From the NCBI RefSeq assembly GCF_900182935.1, contig NZ_FXUE01000005.1, positions 62,001-126,000 on the forward strand: a stretch of 64,000 nt of DNA, given 5' to 3'. Source of the stretch: Fibrobacter sp. UWB10. Its GTDB lineage: Bacteria > Fibrobacterota > Fibrobacteria > Fibrobacterales > Fibrobacteraceae. Every line of letters starts with the position of its first letter. Position 1 is the first letter of the stretch. Under the pieces are notes generated by a model. It worked only from the letters and a program-made list of their open reading frames with translations. It searched no databases and was not told the origin of the DNA. Positions 1-8,333 of the stretch are shown here, one piece after another. Both the position numbers and the translations under genes were made by a program.

Positions 1-1802
1 AACTTGACCTTTTCAATGTCCATCGCATCGCGGCTAATTTCATTTCCGTCGTATTCAGGCGCGCACTTGCGTTTTTCAAACCATTCCGGGCGGAGCGTCT
101 TGATGCGTTTATAGACTTCAAGCCCGATTTCACGGTCATAGCACACAAACATTGCCTTGCCGTTTACGGTAGCATTTTCACGGCAACGTTTTTCATAATG
201 GCCAATAAAGTGATTGACAACAATATCAAGGCGACTTGTAGCCCCCAGAATTGTCTTGATCTTGAGCATATCCCGTTGCGATTGTTGAATCTGGTCCGGG
301 TTTGTGCCTGCATTTGCCATAGATTCGTAAAACTTATCGCAAATTTCAGCTTGACGTTCGTTTAATTGAACTTCTCGCGGACCGTTCAATCGGGAAATCT
401 GGACCGTTGCGCCGTCTTCTTTCGACTGGAACATCGTGTACTTGAAGGTGATGTCTCCAAAGACTTGCAAAGTTGCATCTACGGGTGTGCCGGTAAAGCC
501 TATATAAGTGGCATTAGGGAACGAATCTCGCAAGTATTTCGCGAAACCGTAAACCGTCTTTGCGCCCTTGGTTTGCGACATCACGATTTTACTGTTCACA
601 TTCGTTTGCGTTCGGTGCGCTTCGTCAGAAATACAGAAGATATTCCTGCGGTCACTGAGCAAGTTCAGGTCTTCCCTGAACTTTTGAATAGTCATCAGGT
701 AAACACCGCCACTTTGGACATCCTTCAATTTTTGTGTCAGCATTGGCCGGTTCTTGATTTGCAGAGTATTCGCTTCTACAAAGTATTCCTTGGCGTTTTC
801 GAAATCTTCGGACAGCTGGTCGTCCAAATCATTGCGGTCCGTAAGCATGATGACGGTCGGCTTGTCAAATTCCTCGTAGGTCGTAATCTTTTTTGCGAGG
901 AACAGCATGATATACGATTTTCCGCAGCCGGTCGCACCCCAGAACGTGCCACCCTTGTGTGTATTTGCCGCATATTCCTTGACGATGCCCTTGAACATCG
1001 CCTCAGCACCATAATACTGATAGTATTTGGGCAAGATAACGAGATTCTTATCGCTATTGTCAGGAATATAGATATAATTGCGCAAAAAATTCAATAATGT
1101 GCGGCGTTCAAAAATGCCTTCGATAATGTTGTCTATTCCCTGCGGGCCATCGGCACTTCTGTAAGCATCGCCTTCCTTGAGTTTCCACTTGAAATAGAAT
1201 TCGTATGGGCTGAACAACGCTCCGTATTTATTGTTTGCACCATCGCTGATGATATTGATAAAGTCAAACTTCATTAGCGAAGGAATATTCTGGGCATAGC
1301 GGATATGCGTCTGTTCGTATGCGTCAGCAATGGTTACGGAATCATCGGCTGGATTCTTTAGCTCAATAACGGAAACAGGAATGCCGTTGATAAACAGCAC
1401 TATGTCAGGGCGTTGTAGTTTATATTCCTGGAATTCAAACTGGTTTACAACGCGGAAAATGTTGTTGGTTTCAGCATCGTCGCCAAAGTCAAAGAAATTG
1501 ATAAACAGCCTTGAACCATCGTCTCGCGAAAGGTCAAAACCCTTGAAAATACGCTTGTAGGTTTCTTTTAAAGCTCGATAAAGCGACTGGTTTGAATATT
1601 CCGTGATGTAACTGACAACTTGGCTAAATTCGTTATCCGAAAGCGAATCATAATTCTGGTCCAAGTAAGTGCGAAGGTCTTGCTCAAGAATGGGCGAATC
1701 CAACTCACGGCTGATATCGTAGCCGCAAAGGTATTCCCAGGAATTGTTCTCGAACTTTTCAAGAACAGCCTGCTCGAATTCATTTTCGCAAAACTTGGCC
1801 AT
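1..1802 (-). CDS. hsdR: Type I restriction enzyme R subunit HsdR (3' part missing at window edge)
   Basis: Motor and nuclease subunit of a type I restriction-modification complex. About 600 residues are visible and the frame is open to the window edge, so the C-terminal part lies outside. Near residues 130-150 there is a PD-(D/E)xK-like nuclease signature (RPDIVLFINGIPVSVIELK). A Walker A motif (GATGCGKS) lies at about residue 287 and a DEAH box (SDEAHRTQ) at about 390, followed by a TGTP motif, as expected for the SF2 DNA-translocase domain. The ATG at 1802 is preceded by AAGAGG and lies 5 bp after the hsdS stop, so it is the last gene of the hsdM-hsdS-hsdR operon. No frameshift is visible. 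Identity is secure; the missing part cannot be judged. Confidence 0.95.
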   Translation of the reverse strand, partial: MAKFCENEFEQAVLEKFENNSWEYLCGYDISRELDSPILEQDLRTYLDQNYDSLSDNEFSQVVSYITEYSNQSLYRALKETYKRIFKGFDLSRDDGSRLFINFFDFGDDAETNNIFRVVNQFEFQEYKLQRPDIVLFINGIPVSVIELKNPADDSVTIADAYEQTHIRYAQNIPSLMKFDFINIISDGANNKYGALFSPYEFYFKWKLKEGDAYRSADGPQGIDNIIEGIFERRTLLNFLRNYIYIPDNSDKNLVILPKYYQYYGAEAMFKGIVKEYAANTHKGGTFWGATGCGKSYIMLFLAKKITTYEEFDKPTVIMLTDRNDLDDQLSEDFENAKEYFVEANTLQIKNRPMLTQKLKDVQSGGVYLMTIQKFREDLNLLSDRRNIFCISDEAHRTQTNVNSKIVMSQTKGAKTVYGFAKYLRDSFPNATYIGFTGTPVDATLQVFGDITFKYTMFQSKEDGATVQISRLNGPREVQLNERQAEICDKFYESMANAGTNPDQIQQSQRDMLKIKTILGATSRLDIVVNHFIGHYEKRCRENATVNGKAMFVCYDREIGLEVYKRIKTLRPEWFEKRKCAPEYDGNEISRDAMDIEKVK

Positions 1803-1807
1803 AGGCG

Positions 1808-2959
1808 TTAACCTCTTTTGGATTTACCTTCTTCGACAGCACCCTTGATTAGGATGGGACAGATGTTCTTGATTTGCTGTTTGAGTTTTTCGTTTAAATC
1901 TTTTCGAATATTAAATGCTTTGTAAATTTCGGCAATATTCTTTTGAGTTGTTATATCAGGTATCGGAATTTTGTAATCACAGAGTGCATTCCAATCAAAA
2001 GTCTCGCGAGCAGACCCCCAAGAGTTAAAACGAGCGTAACGGTCAAACTCGGATCTAACAAAGAAAAGCATCAAATATTCAGAAAGCAATGATTTCTTTT
2101 CTGTTTCAAACACAATAGATATGGAAGAAACCAATATCGGTTTGTCTGATTTGTTAATTCCAAGAGAGATTTTATCACCACGTCTTGAAGTATCTGGAAC
2201 ATATGTAATTTGTAAAGGCGCTACTACTTTATAATTTTCAAGACTAACACCATCCATATTTGCTTTTGTTGGTATTAATTCCTTACTTGTGGCGATGCCT
2301 CTTACAGAATCAATGGTCAGGCCTATTGAATTTTTACTATCACATTCTTGTATATACGGACCTATTTTTTCGCAGGGCATTTTGCGGCGGAGTTCTTCAA
2401 TGTAGGCGTCGCAGGTGAGTTTCAGGTCATCAAGGCCTTTTTCATAGGCCTTTTGGTTTGCACACATTGCATCATAGATATCAACATACTTCTGCTGTGT
2501 CTGAAAATCAGGAAGCGTGATTGTGATATCGCATAAATCATCCCAATTAAAAAATTCAGTTGAACTACCCCAAGAATTAGTAATCACATATCTATCAAAT
2601 TCTGCTCTACAAAAATAGATGTACAGCCATTTAGGAGATAAAGTAGTAAGACATTTTTCTTTTACTCGAAAAACAACATAGTCCTCGGTAAAGATATGAT
2701 TTTCCGAATCGTAATTGTATGTGACACTAAATTTGCTTCCATTACGCGATGTACGATGATTAAAAACAAAATATCCAGGTTTTACAATTTGAAATTTTCT
2801 TAAATCTCGACCGAATAAATCCGCCTTTGTACGCATCATCTGTTTTAGATTGCTAACACCACGAACATCATTGGCTCCATATCTCCCATCAGAATTCCGT
2901 TCATCCAATGGTTCAATCAAGTCTCCCAATTTATACGTAGTCAAATTACTTAATCCCAT
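1808..2959 (-). CDS. hsdS: Type I restriction-modification specificity subunit HsdS
   Basis: DNA-recognition subunit, 383 residues, pairing with HsdM for methylation and with HsdR for cleavage. It has the usual two-fold internal repeat. Each half ends with a related segment (EFDRY..NSWGS..F.WDDLCD.TITLPDFQTQQK near residue 170; EFDRYARFNSWGSARETF.WNALCDYKIPIPD near 345), marking two target recognition domains separated by conserved helices. I chose the ATG at 2959 because AAAGGG lies at suitable spacing; a TTG two codons upstream would abut that site. It overlaps the end of hsdM by 14 bp. The sequence is visibly more AT-rich than hsdM and hsdR, which fits frequent exchange of recognition domains. 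The DNA target cannot be read from the sequence. Confidence 0.93.
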   Translation of the reverse strand: MGLSNLTTYKLGDLIEPLDERNSDGRYGANDVRGVSNLKQMMRTKADLFGRDLRKFQIVKPGYFVFNHRTSRNGSKFSVTYNYDSENHIFTEDYVVFRVKEKCLTTLSPKWLYIYFCRAEFDRYVITNSWGSSTEFFNWDDLCDITITLPDFQTQQKYVDIYDAMCANQKAYEKGLDDLKLTCDAYIEELRRKMPCEKIGPYIQECDSKNSIGLTIDSVRGIATSKELIPTKANMDGVSLENYKVVAPLQITYVPDTSRRGDKISLGINKSDKPILVSSISIVFETEKKSLLSEYLMLFFVRSEFDRYARFNSWGSARETFDWNALCDYKIPIPDITTQKNIAEIYKAFNIRKDLNEKLKQQIKNICPILIKGAVEEGKSKRG

Positions 2960-4517
2960 ACCCAATCCCTTTAAATGCGTTCACAAGCATTTCTTGAGAC
3001 TTGACTTCTTCGGCAATGACTTCTTGCATTTCCTTTTGGATTCGTTTCATCTCTTTCTTGTAATCGATATCCAGGTCGTGGTCAATGAACTCGATATACT
3101 TACTCGGAACAAGCGAATAATCCTTTTCAATGATTTCACTCATTGGGGCAGAGTAGCAATATTCCGCTTCGTCCTTATACAAATTTTTCCAATCAGGGGA
3201 TTGCCAGTTGAAAAGCGTTTGCGCAATGCGTTGCTTGCTTTCTTCCGTCAAAAGGGTAAAGCCGTCTTCGTTTGCGCCGCCATCACCAAGCTGGCGAGCG
3301 TCAATGAACAAAATCTCGTTTTCGCGATTGCGGAGCTTGACATTCTTGCCGTCGCGTTTTACGGTCTTTTCTTTCTTGTGATTACCCACAATCCAAAGCG
3401 TCACCGAAATATCCGTCGCATAGAACATATCTCTCGGCAACACGATAATTGCCTCTACCTTGTGTTCTTCAATCAATTTCTTGCGAATCTTGTATTCATC
3501 GCCATCAGCATTCAACGCCCCATTTGCCAAAAGGAACGCCGCCGTCCCGTTATAGCTCAAGTGCGAAATCATGTGCAAAATCCACGCGTAGTTCGCGTTG
3601 CTTACGGGAGGAACTTCGTAGCCTTTCCAACGCGCATCATTTTTCAGTTCTTCTTCCGTTCGCCAGTTCTTCAGGTTGAACGGCGGATTAGCCAGGATGA
3701 AGTCTGCCTTCAAGTCCTTGTGTTTGTCGTTCGTAAAACTCGAAGCATCGGTATCGCCCAAGTTGCAATTCAAGCCGCGAATGGCCAGGTTCATTCGAGC
3801 CAGTTTATAAGTTTTGTCGTTTGATTCTTGACCGTAAATGGTAATGTTCTTCTTGTTGCCTTTGTGGCGCTTGATAAATTCAGCCGACTGCACGAACATT
3901 CCACCCGAACCGCAGGCCGGGTCAAAAACGGAACCCGTATAGGGCTGCACGATTTCGGTCATCAGTTCGACAATATTCCCCGGCGTGTAGAACTCACCTT
4001 TTTCGGACTTTGCTGCAATGCAGAACTTACGCAAAAAATATTCGTAAACGCGACCGATCACATCGTCCGTTTCATCGGTACTGTATTTCATCTTGTTGAT
4101 TTCGTCCATCAGCGAAGAGAACTTGTTCGCCTCGATATGCAGGTCGCGGTAAAAGCCAATCGGAAGCGCACCCTTGAGCGACGGATTGTTCTTTTCCATA
4201 TTGTTGAACGCATCGTCAATCTGCTTGTAGATTTCGTTCTTCTTGGAATTCTTGAGCAAGTAGTTCCAGCAGTCCGTCTCTTCAAGATAGAACACGTTTT
4301 CCTTGGAGTAAAAACGCGGATTGTTGACGAAATCCTTCGTGTCTTCGTTTGCAAGGAGAGCCCGACGTTGCGCTTCGAACTTGTCATAGGCAAACCGCAG
4401 GAACAAAAGTCCCAACACGACGTTCACGTAATCCGTGGCGCTCACGCTTCCGCGCAACTTGTTACACGCAGCCCAAAGTCCCGCTTCGAGCGATACCTGC
4501 TTTTTTTCCTTCGCCAT
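2946..4517 (-). CDS. hsdM: Type I restriction-modification methyltransferase subunit HsdM
   Basis: N6-adenine DNA methyltransferase subunit, 523 residues. The N-terminal helical domain (SLEAGLWAACNKLRGSV...LGLLFLRFAYDKFE) is typical of HsdM. The SAM-binding motif I reads VFDPACGSGGMF and catalytic motif IV reads NPPF, as expected for a gamma-class N6-adenine enzyme. The start is the ATG at 4517 with GGAG five bases upstream; the frame could extend five codons to a TTG at 4532 but that has no ribosome site. It is the first gene of the operon. The leader contains two large hairpins, annotated separately, that may control its transcription. Confidence 0.95.
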   Translation of the reverse strand: MAKEKKQVSLEAGLWAACNKLRGSVSATDYVNVVLGLLFLRFAYDKFEAQRRALLANEDTKDFVNNPRFYSKENVFYLEETDCWNYLLKNSKKNEIYKQIDDAFNNMEKNNPSLKGALPIGFYRDLHIEANKFSSLMDEINKMKYSTDETDDVIGRVYEYFLRKFCIAAKSEKGEFYTPGNIVELMTEIVQPYTGSVFDPACGSGGMFVQSAEFIKRHKGNKKNITIYGQESNDKTYKLARMNLAIRGLNCNLGDTDASSFTNDKHKDLKADFILANPPFNLKNWRTEEELKNDARWKGYEVPPVSNANYAWILHMISHLSYNGTAAFLLANGALNADGDEYKIRKKLIEEHKVEAIIVLPRDMFYATDISVTLWIVGNHKKEKTVKRDGKNVKLRNRENEILFIDARQLGDGGANEDGFTLLTEESKQRIAQTLFNWQSPDWKNLYKDEAEYCYSAPMSEIIEKDYSLVPSKYIEFIDHDLDIDYKKEMKRIQKEMQEVIAEEVKSQEMLVNAFKGIGYGIK

Positions 4518-4596
4518 AACATCTCCAAGCAAAAGTGGCGAAATCCATCTTCATTCGCACAAAGACCTTGGCCTAAGATGTCGGGAAAACAAAAAA

Positions 4597-4754
4597 GGCG
4601 TGGAGTCGCTTAGCGTGCCTATCATCGCTGCGGGCTACCACACCCTTTCGTACAATAAGCACAAACGACCCACGCCCCAGATGGGACGTGAGTGTTCGTC
4701 TTATTCTTGTACGAATTGAAAGTGGTAGTTTCAGCGATAAGAATAAGAGACGAA
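4597..4754 (-). promoter_or_regulatory. Twin-hairpin leader of the hsdMSR operon (candidate attenuator or palindromic element)
   Basis: Read on the minus strand, two stem-loops precede hsdM. The distal one (4754-4695) has 14 paired bases, TTCGTC plus TTATTCTT against AAGAATAA plus GACGAA. The proximal one (4676-4597) pairs GGCGTGG-GTCG with CGAC-T-CCACGCC, then GTGCTTAT with ATAGGCAC, and is followed immediately by TTTTTT. The two loops are complementary in three blocks (ATCGCTG/CAGCGAT, CTACCAC/GTGGTAG, TTCGTACAA/TTGTACGAA). The elements are therefore inverted copies with conserved loops and different but still paired stems. Hairpin plus U tract in the leader suggests transcription attenuation; a mobile palindromic element is the main alternative. 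Confidence 0.55.
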
Positions 4755-4771
4755 TCTCAAAAACCAGTTTG

Positions 4772-4801
4772 CCTATGGTTCTACGCCACAGGCTATGTCA
4801 A
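4772..4801 (-). promoter_or_regulatory. Possible promoter of the hsdMSR operon
   Basis: On the minus strand a perfect TTGACA -35 box lies at 4801-4796. About 18 bp downstream is a weak -10 candidate (CATAGG). Transcription would start about 250 nt before hsdM, so the twin hairpins would be in the leader RNA. The weak -10 keeps confidence low. Confidence 0.35.
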
Positions 4802-4834
4802 CTGCAATATAGATTTTTCAAAGAGAAAAGGAGA

Positions 4835-4909
4835 TGCCGCATCGAGTGCGGCAAGACAATTTGGGGTCTTAGGGGCGAAGCCCCTAGGCGAGGGGGTAGC
4901 GTAAGACCC
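4835..4909 (+). repeat. Structured palindromic repeat, copy 1 (REP-like)
   Basis: A hairpin TGCCGCA-N5-TGCGGCA (4835-4853) is followed by a two-stem element. The outer stem is GGGTCTTA (4864-4871) with TAAGACCC (4902-4909). The inner stem is GGGGC-GAA-GCCCC (4872-4884), followed by the unpaired block TAGGCGAGGGGGTAG. A second copy on the minus strand at 32457-32500 keeps the block and the pairing with compensatory changes. The rest of the gap 4518-5043 shows no other convincing gene. Confidence 0.6.
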
Positions 4910-5043
4910 GGCGTGCAGGGGCTGCAGCGAGGGGGAATCTTCCCCCATCAAACAAAGGCTTTTCTCTGTACAGTTCATAGGCTTGCGTATTAACATGCCG
5001 CGAATGTATATTCCATGCAGAATCTTTATTTATTGGAGACAGC

Positions 5044-5214
5044 ATGAGCAAAGTCATTAAAAATTTGCTGATAGACCCAGAATTATTAGCCCAGGCAACA
5101 CCGATACTCGAAGGGCTAGGGCTTACAGTGCCGCAGGCGCTTACCATATTTCTGCGGCAAATTGTATTGCGACGCGGGTTACCTTTCGAAGTAAAAGTTC
5201 CGAAAGTCCCCTAA
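5044..5214 (+). CDS. Small RelB/DinJ-like antitoxin, apparently orphan
   Basis: A 56-residue protein starting at an ATG with GGAG seven bases upstream. The core LTVPQALTIFLRQIVLRRGLPFEV matches the ribbon-helix-helix pattern of RelB/DinJ antitoxins (a strand, then S/T..A...FLRQ.., ending in G.PFE). Such proteins bind DNA as dimers and neutralise a RelE/YafQ-type ribonuclease, usually encoded immediately downstream. Here the next 100 bases hold no toxin-sized frame and the GH9 gene follows. The gene is complete, so this may be the surviving half of a toxin-antitoxin pair or a solitary regulator. Family assignment is from motif only. Confidence 0.7.
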   Translation: MSKVIKNLLIDPELLAQATPILEGLGLTVPQALTIFLRQIVLRRGLPFEVKVPKVP

Positions 5215-5314
5215 TTCTTATGGCGGCCCGTGCAAATCTTATTTTACTTGACTGAAAACACACTTTTACGCCCGATTATTGATATTCAGGGGTCAATAAA
5301 TTATATTCAAGCCT

Positions 5315-7441
5315 ATGAATACAGTTTGCAGACTCCTCCCCTTTGCGATTGCGGCTTCCGCATTCGCGGATAACACGTTTTTCCTTAACGAGGCGGGCTA
5401 CGACCTAGGCAAGCCCTTTTCGGCCGTAGTACAAAGCACCGAAGAACTCGAAGGAACCAAGTGGAGCATTTACTATTTGCGCGATAACATGCCCCAAACT
5501 CAAGGTTTACCCCCGCAAGTTTTAGCGGAGGGTGTATTTGGTAAAGGCGAAAATCCCGACAATTGGTCTAAAAGCGGAAAATACTATCGCATCGAAATTC
5601 CCTACGGTTTTTTATATGAGGGAACGTACTACATTGACGATGTTACGGGCAGCCCCTCTAAATCGCAAGAATTTACCGTAGGTGGAAACCAGCTTGCCAA
5701 GAGCACACTCGGCATGGTGCTGGACTACTTCTACGATGACCGCGCCGACAAGGCTCCCATTATCGAATGGGACCAAAAGGTTCCCGTTTACGGCAGTTCT
5801 GGAGTCACGCGCGATGTTCGCGGCGGTTGGTATGATGCAAGCGGTGACGTGAGCAAGTATCTTAGCCATCTTTCTTATGCAAACTACTTGAACCCGCAAC
5901 AGATACCCTTAACGGTATGGTCGCTCGCCTATGCAGCAGAACGCATTCCGACGTTGCTCGCATCGACAAGTTCCAAAGCCAAGACCGTCAACGAAGCCGC
6001 CTACGGTGCAGACTTCTTAGTACGCATGCTCGACGAACAGGGGTTCTTCTACATGACGGTGTTCGACAATTGGGGCATGGGAGACCGAACCCTTTGTGCC
6101 TTTAGCGGCGAAGACGGCAAAAAGAGCAATAATTACCAGACGGCTTTCCGCGAAGGCGGTGGCATGGCAATCGCAGGCCTTGCCCGCGTGGCAAAACTTG
6201 GAGTCAAAGGCGATTACACCAGCGAACAGTACCTCGCTGCAGCCGAAAAAGCTTATGCACACCTCTCTGAAAAACAGAGCATTGGTGGTAATTGCGCCTA
6301 CTGCGACGACGGCAAGGAAAACATCATCGATGACTACACCGCACTCCTTGCGGCAACAGAATTGTTCCTCGCTACGGGAAAAGGTGTCTACATGAACGAT
6401 ATGGAAAGCCGCGCTGGACACCTGGCCGACCGTATTAGCAATGACGGTTATTTCTGGAGCGACGACGCGAAGACCCGTCCGTTCTGGCATGCAAGCGACG
6501 CAGGACTTCCGCTGATTGCATTGGTACGATTCCTCGAAGCAGAAATGCAGATTGAACGCGAACCTTGCCCCCCTGAATTCGACTGTTCAGTCTCCAATGG
6601 TGAAATTGTCTACAAGACAGCACTCGCGGCCGTCCGCAAGCACTTGAGCTGGCTCACCACCATCACAAACAAAGTTGCAAACCCCTTCGGTTACGCCCGC
6701 CAGACCTACAAGACCGGCGGAAACATCAAGGACGGATTCTTTATTCCGCACGACAACGAAAGCAAGTATTGGTGGCAGGGCGAAGACGCTCGTCTCGCAA
6801 GCCTTTCTGCCGCAGCTACTTATACACAGACCGCATTGAGCATCGTTGATTCCGGAGCTATATCCAAGTATGCAACCGACCAGCTCGACTGGATTTTGGG
6901 CAAGAACCCTTACGGCACTTGCATGATGTACGGCATCGGTAAGAAGAATCCTGCCAAGTACGACGGCACCTCTGATTACGACGCAACCCTCAAGGGCGGC
7001 ATTGCAAACGGCATTACTGGCAAGAGCACGGACGGCTCGGGAATCGCTTGGGATGACGACGGAGTTGCCTACGTAGGCTTTAACCCCGAAGAACCTTGGA
7101 ACAACTGGCGTTGGGTTGAACAGTGGTTACCGCATACCACTTGGTACCTGAACGCACTAGTCGCCCGCTACGATGAAAATCCGATTAAGGTTTACAACCC
7201 CGATGCAATCAAGCCTAAGGCTATCGCGAGCGCCAAATTCTCGGTGCAGACTCAGGGCCGCATGCTTACGGTGAACGCCCGCGGAACCGCAAAAGTGCAG
7301 GTATTGAGCCTCAATGGCGCAGAAATTGCAACCGCAAAGCTTACCGCCGGACACGCAACGCTGAACCTCGACAACGCGCAGAGCGGTATCTACATGGTCA
7401 AGGTTGACGGCTTTGGAGCAAAGAAGATTGCAATAAAGTAA
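5315..7441 (+). CDS. Secreted GH9 endoglucanase-like enzyme with C-terminal sorting tail
   Basis: A 708-residue exported glycoside hydrolase, probably a beta-1,4-glucanase. A signal peptide (about 1-18, ending AFA) precedes an Ig-like domain typical of one GH9 subgroup (FFLNEAGYDLGKPFSAVV, 22-120). The GH9 catalytic domain follows, about 130-620. The aspartate motif reads GGWYDASGD (D174, D178), one residue longer than the common DAGD. A LGKNPYG segment and WRWVEQWLPHTTWYLNA near the end follow, with E602 the likely proton donor. Residues about 640-708 form a beta-rich tail ending GIYMVKVDGFGAKKIAIK, resembling T9SS-type C-terminal sorting domains. ATG at 5315; no clear ribosome site. Substrate is inferred from the family. 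Confidence 0.88.
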   Translation: MNTVCRLLPFAIAASAFADNTFFLNEAGYDLGKPFSAVVQSTEELEGTKWSIYYLRDNMPQTQGLPPQVLAEGVFGKGENPDNWSKSGKYYRIEIPYGFLYEGTYYIDDVTGSPSKSQEFTVGGNQLAKSTLGMVLDYFYDDRADKAPIIEWDQKVPVYGSSGVTRDVRGGWYDASGDVSKYLSHLSYANYLNPQQIPLTVWSLAYAAERIPTLLASTSSKAKTVNEAAYGADFLVRMLDEQGFFYMTVFDNWGMGDRTLCAFSGEDGKKSNNYQTAFREGGGMAIAGLARVAKLGVKGDYTSEQYLAAAEKAYAHLSEKQSIGGNCAYCDDGKENIIDDYTALLAATELFLATGKGVYMNDMESRAGHLADRISNDGYFWSDDAKTRPFWHASDAGLPLIALVRFLEAEMQIEREPCPPEFDCSVSNGEIVYKTALAAVRKHLSWLTTITNKVANPFGYARQTYKTGGNIKDGFFIPHDNESKYWWQGEDARLASLSAAATYTQTALSIVDSGAISKYATDQLDWILGKNPYGTCMMYGIGKKNPAKYDGTSDYDATLKGGIANGITGKSTDGSGIAWDDDGVAYVGFNPEEPWNNWRWVEQWLPHTTWYLNALVARYDENPIKVYNPDAIKPKAIASAKFSVQTQGRMLTVNARGTAKVQVLSLNGAEIATAKLTAGHATLNLDNAQSGIYMVKVDGFGAKKIAIK

Positions 7442-7460
7442 GAGAGAGAAAACGCCCCGG

Positions 7461-8333
7461 CTAGCCCTTCGACAGGGTTAGCAACACAGCGCCCGCGAGA
7501 ATGATGAAGGTCGCCAAGAGCAACTTGATTCGTTCGCGGGCCGTTTTGTATTCGCCGAAAACGAACACACCCCAGCCGAGGTTCACCAACAAGTTCAGCT
7601 GCGTGAGCGGGTAGCCAATGGCATAACCAAGCGCACCGTTCACATCAATAGCCCAGAAGCAGCCGTGCATACCGATCGTCCAGAGCACACCCATCAAAAC
7701 GGTGACAACGCTCGGCACAAGCTTGTATTCGAACATCTTTTTACGGCGAATTTCAAGCACGGCAATCAGCGCCTGGCTGCCGACAAAAATGCCGATGGTA
7801 AACGGGCAAAGGAATTCAACATCGGTCATCGAGAGGCCCGACTGAACAGCAAGCTTATAGGGAATCAGGTACGTACCGAAGGCAAGGCCGCCCAAAAGCG
7901 AGCGCCAATTCCTGAATACGGAGCCACCATGCGACGGCGACAAGCGCGAAAGCCCGATCAAAAAACATGCAATCGCCGGAATCGAGAGGAAGAACTTGGA
8001 CTGTTCACCGAACAGGAGCACGCCTGAAAGGAACGAAGCCAGAATGCTCACGCCCATGGAACGCACGCCAGCGCCCGCAAGGTCAGCCTCGGCTTGCACC
8101 GCCCAAAAACAGAAGGCTCCGCCCACGACCCACATCAGGCCGCAAAACACGCCAATCGGGTGCACATTGAAAGTACCCGTATAGAACGCCACGACAAGCG
8201 CACTCAAAAGCGCGCCCAAGGTCATCATCGAAAGGTATGCCCAGCTAGAATAATTCGGCCATTTTTTAAGGGGTACCATGTAGGAGCCAAACATGAAAAT
8301 GGCAAGCAAAGCACCGATATAACTACTTTCCAA
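7461..8333 (-). CDS. Drug/metabolite-superfamily sugar transporter (GRP/RhaT-like)
   Basis: A 290-residue inner-membrane protein with about ten hydrophobic segments and no large soluble domain. The start MESSYIGALLAIFMFGSYMVPLKKW, the mid-protein FGTYLIPYKLAVQSG and GYAIGYPLTQLNLLVNLGWGVFVFGE resemble the glucose/ribose porter branch of the DMT superfamily, two five-helix repeats each with a PxK/YP-type segment. It probably imports a monosaccharide by proton symport, which fits nearby polysaccharidases. The start is TTG, with GGGG seven bases upstream, inside the last codons of mnmE (11 bp overlap), so the two genes are probably co-translated. Substrate is unknown. Confidence 0.75.
   Translation of the reverse strand: MESSYIGALLAIFMFGSYMVPLKKWPNYSSWAYLSMMTLGALLSALVVAFYTGTFNVHPIGVFCGLMWVVGGAFCFWAVQAEADLAGAGVRSMGVSILASFLSGVLLFGEQSKFFLSIPAIACFLIGLSRLSPSHGGSVFRNWRSLLGGLAFGTYLIPYKLAVQSGLSMTDVEFLCPFTIGIFVGSQALIAVLEIRRKKMFEYKLVPSVVTVLMGVLWTIGMHGCFWAIDVNGALGYAIGYPLTQLNLLVNLGWGVFVFGEYKTARERIKLLLATFIILAGAVLLTLSKG

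Noticed and set aside
366-1097. A plus-strand open frame inside hsdR
   Set aside because: The minus strand encodes Walker A and DEAH motifs in the correct order, so this frame is a shadow.
5215-5314. A toxin gene downstream of the RelB-like antitoxin
   Set aside because: The only ATG frame there is about 11 codons long.
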